This document shows, in pieces, positions 1-10,357 of a DNA stretch of 64,000 bases. The notes under the pieces are model-generated. The model was not told where the DNA came from and did not search any database. It was given only the letters and a program-made list of their open reading frames with translations. The number at the start of each line of letters is the position of its first letter. Within the stretch, counting starts at the first letter, position 1. The translations under genes were made by a program, and so were the position numbers. The stretch comes from Adiantum capillus-veneris (lineage: Eukaryota > Streptophyta > Polypodiopsida > Polypodiales > Pteridaceae), in NCBI GenBank assembly GCA_014529385.2, contig CM043958.1, positions 85,667,525 through 85,731,524 on the forward strand, read 5' to 3'.

Positions 1-526
1 TATTCCCATGGATAGACTTGGGTAATCCAAAGATGAAATCCATGGATATACTCTCCCATGGTGAATTTGGAATAGGCAATGGCTGGAGTAATCCAGGTTG
101 CTTCCCTCTATCACACTTGGTCTTTTGGCATACTACAAATTTTGATACATACTCTTGTATGTCCACTTTCATGGTAGACCAATAGAAGTACGTCTCTACT
201 CCTCGGAGAGTAGGTTGAATACCTCTATGCCCCGCATATGGAGGAGCATGGGATTCATACATAACTTTCTCACGAAGAGAATGGGTAACACATAGCCTAT
301 TGCCGTGGAGAAGATAACCATCCTACAAGGTGAATGGTTCCTCTTTCTTCCCCAAAGCAAGTGCTGACATTATGTCTGTAAAGTCAGGGTCAGTAGCATA
401 CTCATCTATAATAGAGGATAGATCATTGTGAGTAGCTATAGACACCGCATTAACTTTTGGTCGTGGTGAAAGTGCATCGGCAACTTGATTGTGCTTACCA
501 GCTATGTGAGCAATATGGAAATTAAA
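1..526 (-). pseudogene. gypsy-C1 integrase N-terminal part (partial)
   Basis: Read on the minus strand, this continues the RNase H frame past an in-frame TAA at its upstream edge. It holds the tail after RNase H (GKHNQVADALS), then the integrase HHCC zinc-binding module (a YAGHRG stretch followed by a CxxC in VVCQKTKC), and then the beginning of the catalytic core, with MDFIFGLP carrying the first catalytic Asp near position 25. The window ends there, so the rest of the DDE triad cannot be seen. Another stop lies between the tail and the zinc finger. The family role is insertion of the element's cDNA into host chromatin. Confidence 0.75.
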
Positions 527-1447
527 TTACGAAAGAAAATTTGCCCACCTCATTTGTTTGTCGGAAAGCTTGGTTTGCGTCATGAAATACTTGAGACTTT
601 GGTGGTCGGTTCGTAGGATAAATGGAGTCCCCAATAGGTAGTGCTTCCATGTGTCTAGGGCATGTAGAACAGCTAAAAGCTCTTTCTCATAAATGCCCAA
701 GACTCGTTCATCACCATTGAGCCTTCGGCTCTCATATGCTATGGCATGCCCTTCTTGAAGCAAAACCGCTCCAAGGCAATCACCACAAGCATCACATTGG
801 ACCTCAAATGGCTTTGAGAGATCCAGAAGCACGAGGACTGGTTGGGAAGTAAGCTTCTCTTTGAGGTTTTCAAAAGCATTTTGCTCCTTAGCAGTCCATA
901 CAAACTTAACGTTCTTCTTAGTTAAGTCGTGTAGTGGTCCTGCTACTTGAGAGAATTTTGCTATGAAGCGTGTATAGTATGCATACATACCAATAAAGAT
1001 TCTTAGCTCATGTAGATTTCTTGGGTTAGGCCATGCTTTTATTATCTCTAACTTTGATGGATCCATTTGGATACCATCCTTAGAGATAATATTACCTAGG
1101 TATTGAATCTCTTGAAAGAAGAATTCGCTTTTCTTTTGGTTGAGATAAAGCTTGTTCTCCCTCAATGCTTGAAAAATCACTTGGAGATGTTGCTTATGTT
1201 CCTCCATAGATTTGGAGTAGATGATTATATCATCAAAGAACACTCCAGTGAATTTACGATATGGTCTAAAAATTTTCTCCATCAAATGATTGAACGTAGC
1301 TGGTGCATTAGTCAAGCCAAAAGGCATGACTAGATATTCATAAAGACCAAACGTTGTGCGAAACGGGGTCTTTAAGATATCTTCATCCACTATCCTTATT
1401 TGATGATAGACACTCTTAAGGTCAATCCTACTGAAGTAGGTAGAGCC
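527..1447 (-). pseudogene. gypsy-C1 reverse transcriptase palm to RNase H
   Basis: This is the downstream half of RT plus RNase H. RT motif B reads [10 protein letters not shown] and the catalytic motif C is FFDDIII, the usual gypsy form of YxDD. The connection region (GMYAYYTRF) is followed by RNase H with the catalytic Asp in QCDACGDCLG, a Glu in YEKELLAV and RTDHQSLKYF at its end. It is separated from the upstream RT half only by an in-frame TAA at 1448-1450, where gypsy-C2 has Gln. A second TAA ends it where gypsy-C2 also has Gln. The frame is otherwise open, so the decay looks moderate. Confidence 0.88.
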
Positions 1448-2149
1448 TTATAGCTTATCAAACAGATCTTCTACCCGAGGTACGGAAAATCTGTTTTTGA
1501 TAGTGATATGGTTTAGTGCTTGATAGTCCACACACATACGGTATGTACCATCTTTCTTTTGCACTAAAAGGACTGGAGAACAAAAGGGAGAGAAACTAGG
1601 CCTCACCATCCCTTTATCTACCACCTCTTGTACTTGCCTCATAATCTCCTCTTGTTGAGCTTGTGAGACTCGATAAGGAGGCTTGTTAGGTGGTGAGCTT
1701 CCAGGAAGGAGCTCAATGCGATGGTCATCATCCCCTCGTTTTGGAGGTAAGTCCATAGGGATATCATCGATGAACACATCTTGGAATCCTTTTAGAAAAT
1801 TAGACAAGTCTAACTCTTCTTGATTCCTATCATTTACATTTGATGAAACATTAGTATCTTTTAGAGAGTCTTTGACAAAAATCATGTACGCAAAAACTGA
1901 GCTCTTCATTGACTTATCAAAAGCAAGAGGATTTACAAGTGGAATAGTGCGACCATGCTCACTAGCATCTATATACATGTTCTTTCCCCGGTAGGTGAAG
2001 TAACTTCTCCTTTCAGGGAACTTCATGTTGGCAGCCATGCGATCAAACCATGGTGCCCCTAGGATAACATCCTGATGTTGGAGAGGAGAGATGAAGAAAT
2101 CTTCTTTGTCGACATAGCTTTGGACATGAAGCCTCAACTTCCCAATCAA
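1448..2149 (-). pseudogene. gypsy-C1 protease tail and RT N-terminal half
   Basis: It carries the C-terminal part of the retropepsin ([11 protein letters not shown], the ILG-type motif), a linker, and the start of RT: the VSQAQQEEI and VDKGMVRPS stretch, then [17 protein letters not shown] (fingers) up to VEDLFDKL. The true gag-pol frame enters from upstream through a one-base frameshift close to 2146-2160, so this piece has no start codon of its own. It ends at the in-frame TAA at 1448-1450. Confidence 0.85.
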
Positions 2150-3075
2150 GGGGTAACGGAGGCTTGTTGTCCCTTGAAAGCTGCATCAGCCACTACTATA
2201 TCTCCCATCTCAAAAGCTTGAATGCCCAACTTGGTGGCCAACTCTATTGATATGAAGTTGAGAGTAGAGCCAGGGTCAAACAAGATGAAGGCATCATGCT
2301 CTCTTACCTTTCCCCAAGCATAGGAGACTGATGATCCTTTGCAATGAGCATCCTCTTTTGGAGCTTCGATGGTGGAAGCCCTAGGAGTCTCATTGCGAGT
2401 ATTCTTCTTGGGGCAAGAACGATAGCCATGTCCTTGCTCCCCACACTTGAAACACTTATGGTCCTTGCGAAAAGCTTCAAGCTCTTCAGGAGAGAGTTTG
2501 TTTTTACCTTTGTAAACTCCCTTCTCCTTGGACCAATTGTTCTTGGAAGTGACCTGGGAATTGTTTTGAGCATTGATTTTCCCCTTTGCATCATTTTTAT
2601 CTTTGTTTTCCATGGGCTTGACATTACGTCTAGCCCCTTGATGGAAATTGATGCGTGAAGCAACCAAGGTGTGGTGGATTACTTCGGTAATAGTACCGGG
2701 ACGTTGAGAGTTGATGTATTCGGCCATCTCTTCAGGTAATCCCGCACAGAATTGCTGTCTTTGCTCGGCAAAGTCTATCTTTTGAAAGACAGTAGCTTTG
2801 AGATGTAAATCCCAAAATTTGTCTACATACTTGTTGATAGACTCAGGAGAGAGAAGCTTCAAGCCGCGCCATTCGGTAAGAACTTTATCTTTAGTATCGC
2901 TTGGAAGAAATTGCTTCATGATGGAAACTCGTAGAGTTTTCCATGTCTTTGGGGCTTCTCCATTGCCACGAAGGCTAGCCCACCATTGACGAGCTGATTT
3001 TTGGAACTGCATAGCTACATGGCGTAGCTTGGAGGACTCTGTGAAGCCCTCGTCCCCAAAGGCCGCATCAAATTG
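2146..3075 (-). pseudogene. gypsy-C1 Gag capsid, zinc knuckle and protease active site
   Basis: This lies directly after, and in the same frame as, the upstream gag ORF, from which it is separated by one UAG at 3076-3078. It begins CAATTT and contains the retrotransposon Gag capsid region (SARQWWASLRG, a KYVDKFWDL helix, FCAGLPEEMAEY), a classical CX2CX4HX4C zinc knuckle ([14 protein letters not shown]) and the retropepsin active site FDPGST, a DPGS variant of DSGA that I recall as common in plant gypsy elements. It ends at a frameshift near 2146. I infer that it is reached by stop-codon readthrough rather than by its own start; see findings. Confidence 0.85.
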
Positions 3076-3732
3076 CTAGATGAAGGCCAACACTTTGTCG
3101 GTAGCACCAAAGGTGCCACCGTAGGTGAGAAAAGAGATACTCTTTCCTTCCTCCTTGAACTTCTTTAGCTTTTGTGACCTTCGCCATGCAGGAAATGATT
3201 TGTGATGTCCTCCCCTCTTGTATTCTCTAGGAGAATAGCCATAACTTTCATCGGAAGAGGAGGAAGGTGAAGAAGAAGGAGAAGAGGGTGAACTCTTCCT
3301 AGCCCTTTTCTTCCTTTGTTTCCTCTCTTTCCTTTCAGAGTGATGAGGAGAAGGACTATGGGTTGCTCTTTTCCTCTTGGGAGGAGTAGGCGATCGTCTA
3401 GACCGCCGTCTTCGTGGAGCCACATCTTCAGAAGAACTTAGACTTTCATTGCTTTCTTTCTCTTTGGATTCCTCCTCTCGAATGGGAGAGAGTCTTCTTT
3501 TGGGGGTCTCTGCAAGAGGCCTCCTAAGCTCTCTCTCCTCTTGGAGAGGAAGGGAAATTCCATAGGCACGAAGTTGTTGAGTAACTTCGGCTTGCAAAGT
3601 AGGGTTGCCCATAGCTTGTTGCAACCTAGTCACGAGATAATTCACAAACATGGGAGCATCATCATTAGCACCTTCATGTGGAAAATCAAAGCTATCAATG
3701 TTCATTCTACTCTCTTGATTATTGTCAGCCAT
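3076..3732 (-). CDS. gypsy-C1 upstream gag ORF with Arg/Ser-rich domain, ending in UAG
   Basis: About 218 residues from the ATG at 3732, chosen because the homologous ATG starts the gypsy-C2 ORF; no ATG lies further upstream in this frame. The first 60 residues are shared with gypsy-C2 (VNYLV.RLQQAMGNP). The middle is strongly basic and serine-rich (RRRRSRRSPTPPKRKR, then KKRARKSSPSSPSS), resembling the RS domains of splicing factors. The end, YGGTFGATDKVLAFI, is also conserved, and is followed by UAG CAA UUU. The capsid region continues in frame after the stop. The product is probably a short Gag form or the N-terminal part of a readthrough Gag. Confidence 0.75.
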   Translation of the reverse strand: MADNNQESRMNIDSFDFPHEGANDDAPMFVNYLVTRLQQAMGNPTLQAEVTQQLRAYGISLPLQEERELRRPLAETPKRRLSPIREEESKEKESNESLSSSEDVAPRRRRSRRSPTPPKRKRATHSPSPHHSERKERKQRKKRARKSSPSSPSSSPSSSSDESYGYSPREYKRGGHHKSFPAWRRSQKLKKFKEEGKSISFLTYGGTFGATDKVLAFI

Positions 3733-4133
3733 GTTAACAAAATTTATGTATATACTTAGTGTATGCTTTGGCAATTCAAAACCTTAGTTGCCACTCCTCT
3801 TAGCCTTTGAAAATCGGCTCTTAAGTATCTACACCCACGGCTCAAAGTGGTTAACTATAGAGAGTAGAGGAGTAGGTCTAACATAGCAGAGTTGCCAAGG
3901 GCTAGCTCCTTTCGGACTTCTTATGGCTCAATAATGGTAAAGCCGTAGGCAAGTCTAAAAAGACTCCATTATTAAGTCCAAAGCTCCCGAGGTGTGCACC
4001 ATCCCCCACATAGTGGGCTTAACAAAACCGATATTAGATCCTAGTTCCACTTACCCTATTATAATTAACAACATCAACCATTTATAGGCTACTTAAGGAC
4101 CTCTCTTCTTAAGCAAGAAAAGAGAAACCAAAT
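3733..4133 (-). other. gypsy-C1 leader between primer site and gag
   Basis: Non-coding stretch of about 400 bases between the primer-binding site and the gag ATG. I see no ORF and no clear secondary signal. Confidence 0.6.
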
Positions 4134-4145
4134 GCTCTGATACCA
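4134..4145 (-). promoter_or_regulatory. gypsy-C1 primer-binding site (tRNA-iMet)
   Basis: The minus strand reads TGGTATCAGAGC, the complement of the 3' end of plant initiator tRNA-Met and the commonest primer site of plant LTR elements. It lies one base inside the LTR edge at 4147, which supports the LTR assignment. Confidence 0.9.
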
Positions 4146-4146
4146 A

Positions 4147-4823
4147 TGTAATGGAATTAGCCTATTCAACTTGAGAGTAGCGGAAATTAATGAGAATACT
4201 TTCGAGAAATAACTTTGTGAGCATAGCGGGTAGACATAATTGAAGATAGCAACATAATTATAGCAATTAGTTAACTTGGCATGAACAATACTTTTTGCAA
4301 GAGAGAGAATTTAGAGAACATGACAACAGTTGAGGACCGGATTTATGTGGAGCCGGTCCCCCCTCCAATAGGCAATTGTATTATGATTTCTCCCATTAAG
4401 AGAGACTTGTTACAATACATTCTTTGTGTTCCTTGTGACCTAGGTGATGCAATGAAGATGGAAAGCTTCATGCATGACAAACATAACATAAACTTGAAGA
4501 AAGCTTTAACTATCCCAAGCCTCAGTCCCAAGACCTCAAACACCTTTGAAGGTGGAGAGAGCTAGCAGGGAATGAGGGTAGGGAAGAGGAAGAAGAAACA
4601 TTTCATAGGAGAAAGAAATAGTTCCTCACTTATCATAACTCTTGTGCTAGCATACATAATAGCATAATAATGAAGAAGAAGGAGATGGCAAGCTTAAGCA
4701 TTGAAGCATGGCTCTTGGTTGGATTTGCACTCCATAGCCAAGAGTGTTGGTGTAGGCTCTCAACCTCTACTTGCTTGGAGAAGGAGAGGGAGCTCTTGCA
4801 CTTTGCATAGTACACAATGAGAG

Positions 4824-4887
<64 letters not shown>

Positions 4888-5675
4888 AGTATACCCCTCA
4901 AGCAAGCCCCCTCCTTGCTAGGTCGACCCCTCCTTCTAGCTCATAATTGAAGCTCATTGGCTCTTGCCAAGCCTAGCCAATCACAAGCTTGGGCCATTTC
5001 TAGCATTAGGTGTAGGCTTGGGACAAGTGTCCCCCTTTCCCCTTTGAGAGAGAGGACTTGATAAATGCAAAAACAATTAGGTAATTCAAGTAATTTATCA
5101 TTGGACCCCTTTGAAGCTTAGCCAATAGGCTTCAAGCAATACATGAAGGTAACATGGGTAGGGACCTGACATGTGTCCTTGCTGTCTCTTCAAGTTGGGG
5201 CTTTCCTTGTGTGTGTCAGTGTGTGTTCTCTATCTAATCCCTAGGAAAAGGGCTCGCCCCCCCTCTTGTAGGGATGCTTTTGACTTTAGGTGTTCAAGCA
5301 CCTTACTCACCAAGCATGACAAAGCACTTGAACTAGGGGGTATTCCCACAAGCATCTCAGGCAAGCATGTCAAGGCACCTCAAGCACCTTAATCAAGCGG
5401 CAAGTCAAGCTCCTCAAGCATGGAGCAAGTCAAGCACCTCAAGCACGACAAGCACCTCGAGCTTGGGCCGGGTTCCCACCTCAAGCTCCAGCCCTAGCTT
5501 ACCTAAGGTCAAAGGACTTTTACACACATTATTGGAGGTCTTCAATGAAGCTAACCCTAAGGTCTTATGCTCCATTGGTTAGCCTTGCTCTTTGATAGAA
5601 CATCTCCCATTTGGGCCCCTTTACTATTGGCCCCGTGTTGAGATAGATCTATAAGCACATATCTATATCTTAACA
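4147..5675 (-). repeat. gypsy-C1 5' LTR
   Basis: The left edge (TGTAATGG on the plus strand, ACA at the LTR 3' end) is fixed by the adjoining primer site. The right edge is taken at CTTAACA (minus strand TGTTAAG), giving TG...CA ends and about 1529 bases. Only one LTR of this element is in the window, so the right edge rests on terminal-dinucleotide logic alone. It contains a GT microsatellite at 4829-4883 and no convincing ORF. Confidence 0.65.
4829..4883. repeat. (GT)n microsatellite in gypsy-C1 LTR
   Basis: About 27 uninterrupted GT units inside the LTR. Readable frames through it are artefacts of the dinucleotide repeat. Confidence 0.95.
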
Positions 5676-5959
5676 CTTGTTCCCGTTTATTCTCCCACAT
5701 TAAGTGATCAATTTAATATGAGAAAATCATTTGGGTTGGTTAGATATTAGATTTTATGACAATTAGCCTGCTTTACTTGATTATCTACTCTTCCTCCAAT
5801 TACCTCCTTGCTTGGGAGGAGATTAAGGTACTAAATAAAAAGTATTGCCTTAATGGCTTTAATAGAAACGACGTAATCAATAAAATTCTACAATGTCTTA
5901 CCCAACATAACTGGCTTGGGTTACAGTTTAATCATAAAATTCTCATTTCTCTAATAAGG
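5676..5959. other. Unassigned flank of gypsy-C1
   Basis: AT-rich DNA outside the LTR. The first five bases (CTTGT) would be the target duplication, but the other end of the element is outside the window. I see nothing else here. Confidence 0.5.
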
Positions 5960-5988
5960 TAGTAGGCCCATTCACAATGGGCCTACTA
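5960..5988. repeat. Perfect 13-bp inverted repeat (hairpin)
   Basis: TAGTAGGCCCATT and its exact reverse complement AATGGGCCTACTA are separated by the three bases CAC. A 13-base stem with a 3-base loop is unlikely by chance. No T-run follows it and no gene adjoins it. It could be the end of a small mobile element or a cruciform; its function is unknown. Confidence 0.85.
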
Positions 5989-8184
5989 TCGACTCATTGT
6001 GTTTGGTGCCTGGGACAGGGCGGGTACACACACACACACACAAAATGGTACTTACCTATAAGATTCTTTAGCATAATTGACATCCTGGATTCTGCTAAAC
6101 ACGCTTCCTAGTTTCACTATATAGGGTATCCACAGTTGGATAGTGCCCTTATAAATCGTAAGTGGTACTAAAAACTTAATAAAGTGGTATACTGCCTTTT
6201 GTAAACCTGGCCATGAAGGCGCTATGCTGGTTTTTGCCCTGGCAAACCGCGTCATAGGAAACCTCGGATTCGTGGATCCTCAGGAGGGGCTCACTCCACT
6301 CAACACTCTCTGCATGCTACACAGTGACGACGGCCTTCCTCCTTCTTCTATTTAAGAGAGGGCACACTCTGCCCATCACTTAGCCTTGTGTGAGTTTGTG
6401 CTTGCATAAATTACTACGTGTCTATTCTCTATTGCACTGAAATATGGAGCTTGCAACACAATCAACATAGGTTGGCTACTTTGCTTGTTATCATGAGTTT
6501 CGCTGCAATCTTATTTTTAGGGCAATGTAACTGTTATGGTGTTGCTCTATCAATTAAATGGTATGGCCCATTGTGTGGGTTGACTCAGCTTAACAGAACT
6601 TGTTAAAAGATGGATGGTTGGTAAGTACCACAGTGTGGGGTAGCATTGCGTTAACAGTTGGGCTTTCCTCACTGCCTATAACTAGTTGAGCCCAATATAC
6701 TGGCTATGCGTGAAATTGCACGGTTAATAATATTGAGGTGTAAACATGCTTTGGGCATGGCTTGTATCGTACTACTGGTTTTTTTGGCTGCGATGTGTAG
6801 ATCGTTCACATTAGCTAAAAAAATTGGGCTACTGTGCAATGGTTTTTGTTGGCAAAGCTTTGACCCCGCTACTGGGTTTTGGTTTTCAGTAAGCTCTACG
6901 TAATACAGTTCTGTGGTTTTGATTAAACGTGATCCTTAAAATTTGGGGTATGGCATAATAGTTGTTGCCGCTCAACTCAGTAAAACTCTAATTCTTGGTA
7001 GCTCTACGTTAACTGTTCATTGGTTTCTTTTGAAAAAATTGGGGTTGTTGCCGCTTGGCTTGGCAATGCAGTACTCTATAGATAATGACCTGACAAATTG
7101 ATGATGCATACTATTCATCGAAAAGAATTGGGATTGGTTTTTGACTTGGTATTGTTGCTTAAGTCTGGTATATTGATCACTGTCGCTTAATTCCTGGTAA
7201 GGCCCATTGTTTGGGTTGGCTAAGTGAATATTGTGTTTTTGCCCGACTGCGCACTGATGTTGGATGTTTTTTAATAATTGCTGGGGTTTGTGGGGGAGTA
7301 TGCCCCGGTTGCATACCGATGCTGAACCTGTTCATTACTGGTTGTTTGGATGGGATAATGCAATACATTATTTGCATTCACATGGGCGGGTGTAGTTTCT
7401 TGTTGTTACAAAAACCCGTATAAGCATCTAGTCCTTTTTTTGGGTTTGACATTTGGAACTGGCTGGATACAACAAGGGTTCTCTGCCACTTGGTTTGCTA
7501 AGAGATTGTGACATACAAACTTGAGAAGGATTGGATTCCATATAAACATAAACTATATCTGTTCTAAATAAACAAAAACAAGTTTGAACTATTAAATGAA
7601 TTTTTTAGGCTTCTTTTATGGCTTCATATGATGGAGCCTCATTAATCTGGCAGAAAAAACTCAAAAAGTTGTTTGATGGGGGGGATAAGACACTTGGATT
7701 AGAAATGGTTATGGCCTTCTAACCAAAATAATATTAAATTTCTACTAAAAATTGACTTTGGGATAATAAAACATTTTTAAAAATGGAACGCATAAATACT
7801 TTGGACTAAACTTGTAAGTTTAAAAAAAAGTTGTGAGATGGACATGGATAACAACTGGTATAGTCCATTGATACCTATAAAACATATCCAAGGCTAACAT
7901 ATCTATTGTTTTGTTTGGATCGATGCAGGTAAGGACTCTATCTTATCTTGGAAGGTTTTTTTTGGCTTTTAATAGTTGTCCAGTACAAGATTACACATAC
8001 ACTGGCTGCAAGGGAAGTACTTCTAATATTTGTATACTGCAATGAGATTTCATTCATACAAGCATTGTACAAAGATAATTCTAAGACTGAGTTGTTTTTG
8101 TACTTATCATTTCCCTTACTCTGGGAGCCAGCTATCTTTTGAATGTAAAAGTTCAAGTATGTCTTATTAATTATGATAAAACAG

Positions 8185-8186
<2 letters not shown>
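5989..8186. other. Non-coding region, possibly a diverged relative of the Penelope-like element's 5' part
   Basis: No coding sequence is recognisable. A short CA tract lies near 6017-6036 and a TATA-like CTATTTAAGAG near 6350. The sequence is T- and G-rich. Two short matches to the intron of the Penelope-like element suggest kinship: a GACATGGATAACAACTGG-like stretch near 7840 (compare 54343), and GATGCAGGTAAGG near 7922 (compare 54421), in the same order and at similar distance. The rest does not align by eye, so the assignment is weak. Confidence 0.3.

Positions 8187-8251
<65 letters not shown>
8187..8251. repeat. (AC)n microsatellite
   Basis: About 32 uninterrupted AC units. Confidence 0.95.
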
Positions 8252-8253
<2 letters not shown>

Positions 8254-8604
8254 TATTTAAACATGACACTTTGGTTTTAACCTTAGTAGATAAGAGATTT
8301 CTGTCTCATTCCAAATTCGTGTTCGGAATCCCTATCATGGATTGTCATTATGACTACCCTTGACAAGGATCGACAGGCCATACCCTTTTTTGTTCTTGTT
8401 CCATGTTAAGACTTTCCGCCGGTGACGCTTATGACAAAGGTGACAAATGTCTCTCTCCTTATCTACTCCTTGCCACATTGTTGGACAATAAGGATCACAT
8501 GCATTTTGTTTGTCCCAAACATGCTCATGCACCTCTTAAATTGTGTATAAAACATGATATACTTGTACAAATACACATGTTGTGAACATGTACTAAACTC
8601 ATTG

Positions 8605-8675
<71 letters not shown>

Positions 8676-8927
8676 TCCATATAACAAATAGTAGCCAAAT
8701 TATCATTTAGTGGCCACTATCTCTCACAACTATTTGATGACCATGCTCTCTCGTTAAGGTTTTAACCGTGTCCCCACTTGCTTGTTCATAATTACCTAAG
8801 GATCTACACACGCATGAATGCAGGCTTGTAATCCTTTATGAAGACTTGGTTAGTCGATGTCTACTTTATATCACCAAGATATCATACATTTCGGCAGTTG
8901 AGGAGTTTGATGAACCTCTTATGGGAG
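8252..8927. other. Unassigned non-coding DNA around a CA tract
   Basis: Apart from the CA microsatellite at 8608-8674, I see no coding potential, RNA gene or repeat here. Confidence 0.5.
8608..8674. repeat. (CA)n microsatellite
   Basis: About 33 uninterrupted CA units. Confidence 0.95.
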
Positions 8928-9425
8928 TTGATGAATCCGACTATCAGTAGGTAGACCTCATAGTTTCAAAGTTGGAAATTGCAATGTTGTATCACCTACC
9001 GTTACCCACTTTTAGAAGTTGGTTCTACCTACTCCCTCTGTCACCACTCTCTCCTACCAACGATATCATATGCTTTTTTGGATACTACTTATGCTCAACC
9101 TTAGTCGGGAGTTGATGGGTCCATCTATCATTAAGTAGACCTCATAGTTTCAAAGCTGGAACTTGCAATGTTGTAGCACCTACCATTACCCACTTTTAGA
9201 AGTTGGTTCTACCTACTCCTTGTGTCATCACTCTCTCCTACCAACGATATCATATGCTTTTTTGGATACTACTTATGCTCGACCTTTGGAACTTGCAATG
9301 CTGTAGCACCTACCGTTACCCACTTTTAGAAGTTGGTTCTACCTACTCCCTCTGTCACCACTCTCTCCTACCAACGATATCATATGCTTTTTTGGATACT
9401 ACTTATGCTCAACCTTAGTTGGGAT
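8928..9425. repeat. Three-unit tandem repeat (about 184 and 130 bases)
   Basis: A block containing TTGCAATGTTGTA, CACTTTTAGAAGTTGGTTC and CCAACGATATCATATGC occurs three times. The TTGCAATG landmark falls near 8980, 9163 and 9293, so the third unit has lost about 50 bases at its start. The units differ at few positions. The unit itself contains the short palindrome-like GAAGTTGGTTC and no ORF that is conserved across all units. Confidence 0.85.
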
Positions 9426-9671
9426 TTTGAGCAACCTACTTACCCATCATTTTAGCTTACTACATACAACATCCCTTTGTGCAGGTTCTATCCTCGCAAA
9501 TTTTGACTTGCATCACGGCATATCGATCAACATGGGTCGCCCATCTCTGCTCGCCCATCTCTGCTCAACCCACCCATGGGTCTCTTGAACTAGCTTGCTA
9601 TCTCCATTTTTCCTTGATCCTTGTCTCATACGATGCAGTTTTTGTATATATATCTCTCTCTCTATTGCATA

Positions 9672-9715
9672 CGTACACACACACACACATACACACACTT
9701 ACGATGGGGTATTTT

Positions 9716-9759
<44 letters not shown>

Positions 9760-9866
9760 GTGCGTATACACGCGTGCACACACACACACACACACACATT
9801 TCACCACTTGCTGGTAGTCTTTTTAAGCATCAAATTGAACTTTCCAAGTTTAGTTCACACTTGCTG

Positions 9867-9953
<87 letters not shown>
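9672..9953. repeat. Microsatellite cluster (CA, CT, CA, CA) with a duplicated flank
   Basis: CA tract near 9676-9700, CT tract 9720-9756, CA tract 9777-9798 and a long AC tract 9869-9953. The 40 bases after the third tract (CACCACTTGCT ... TTTTTAAGCATCAAATTGA) are repeated with few changes after the fourth at about 9953-9991, so microsatellite and flank were duplicated together. Confidence 0.9.
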
Positions 9954-9954
<1 letters not shown>

Positions 9955-10027
9955 CACCACTTGCTTATAGCCTTTTTAAGCATCAAATTGAGGTGTATCA
10001 TGCCATAGGTTGTCGACACTCTGGGTT

Positions 10028-10037
10028 CTATAAAAGG
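10028..10037 (+). promoter_or_regulatory. TATA box upstream of copia-C
   Basis: CTATAAAAGG is a strong plant TATA box, about 320 bases before the copia-C gag ATG and on the same strand. It may lie in a decayed 5' LTR whose edges I cannot define. Confidence 0.45.
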
Positions 10038-10357
10038 AGACCCACAACTTTTGTTGCTTGCAGTATTGGTGTGCATCTGCTGACCTGCCATTGTTGGCAT
10101 TGCTGTCATCTTTATGCGTATGCGTTTGACTGTGTTCAGTTGGTGAGAGACACTCTTCTAGAGTTGGAGACATTGACAGTGACAGTTCTTTGAGATTCTA
10201 TCTTGCCAGTTTAGCCACTTTGATCAACATTTCAGTCATTGTACACATTTGTTTTGGGTTCAAAAGTCTTTGCAGGGGAGACTCTGCAGAAATTTTTAAG
10301 GTTTTCTATCATCTTATTTAGTGGAGTGGATCTATCACTTTTGTTCCTTGTCGAGTG

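Larger units (their letters stand above)
1..5675 (-). mobile_element. Ty3/gypsy retrotransposon gypsy-C1 (5' part, chromovirus-like)
   Basis: Minus-strand LTR retrotransposon running off the left edge of the window. In element order it has a 5' LTR (4147-5675), a tRNA-iMet primer site, a leader of about 400 bases, gag with an Arg/Ser-rich N-terminal part, capsid, one zinc knuckle, protease, RT, RNase H, and the start of integrase at position 1. The PR-RT-RH-INT order and the motifs place it in Ty3/gypsy; the iMet primer and the RT style suggest a chromovirus, but the chromodomain region lies outside the window. Several stops and one frameshift show that it is dead. A second copy, gypsy-C2, lies on the plus strand at 60449-64000. 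Confidence 0.9.

Noticed and set aside
2344-2658. Plus-strand frames across gypsy-C1 gag
   Set aside because: Shadows of the minus-strand gag frame; no domain signature.
7938-8264. Open frames of Cys-Val or Thr-His repeats over CA/GT tracts (also near 4633, 8463, 9598, 9760)
   Set aside because: They are translations of dinucleotide microsatellites and not genes.
8608-8674. CRISPR-like regular repeats
   Set aside because: The regular repeats are dinucleotide tracts or long tandem units; no short repeats with spacers are present, and the DNA is eukaryotic.
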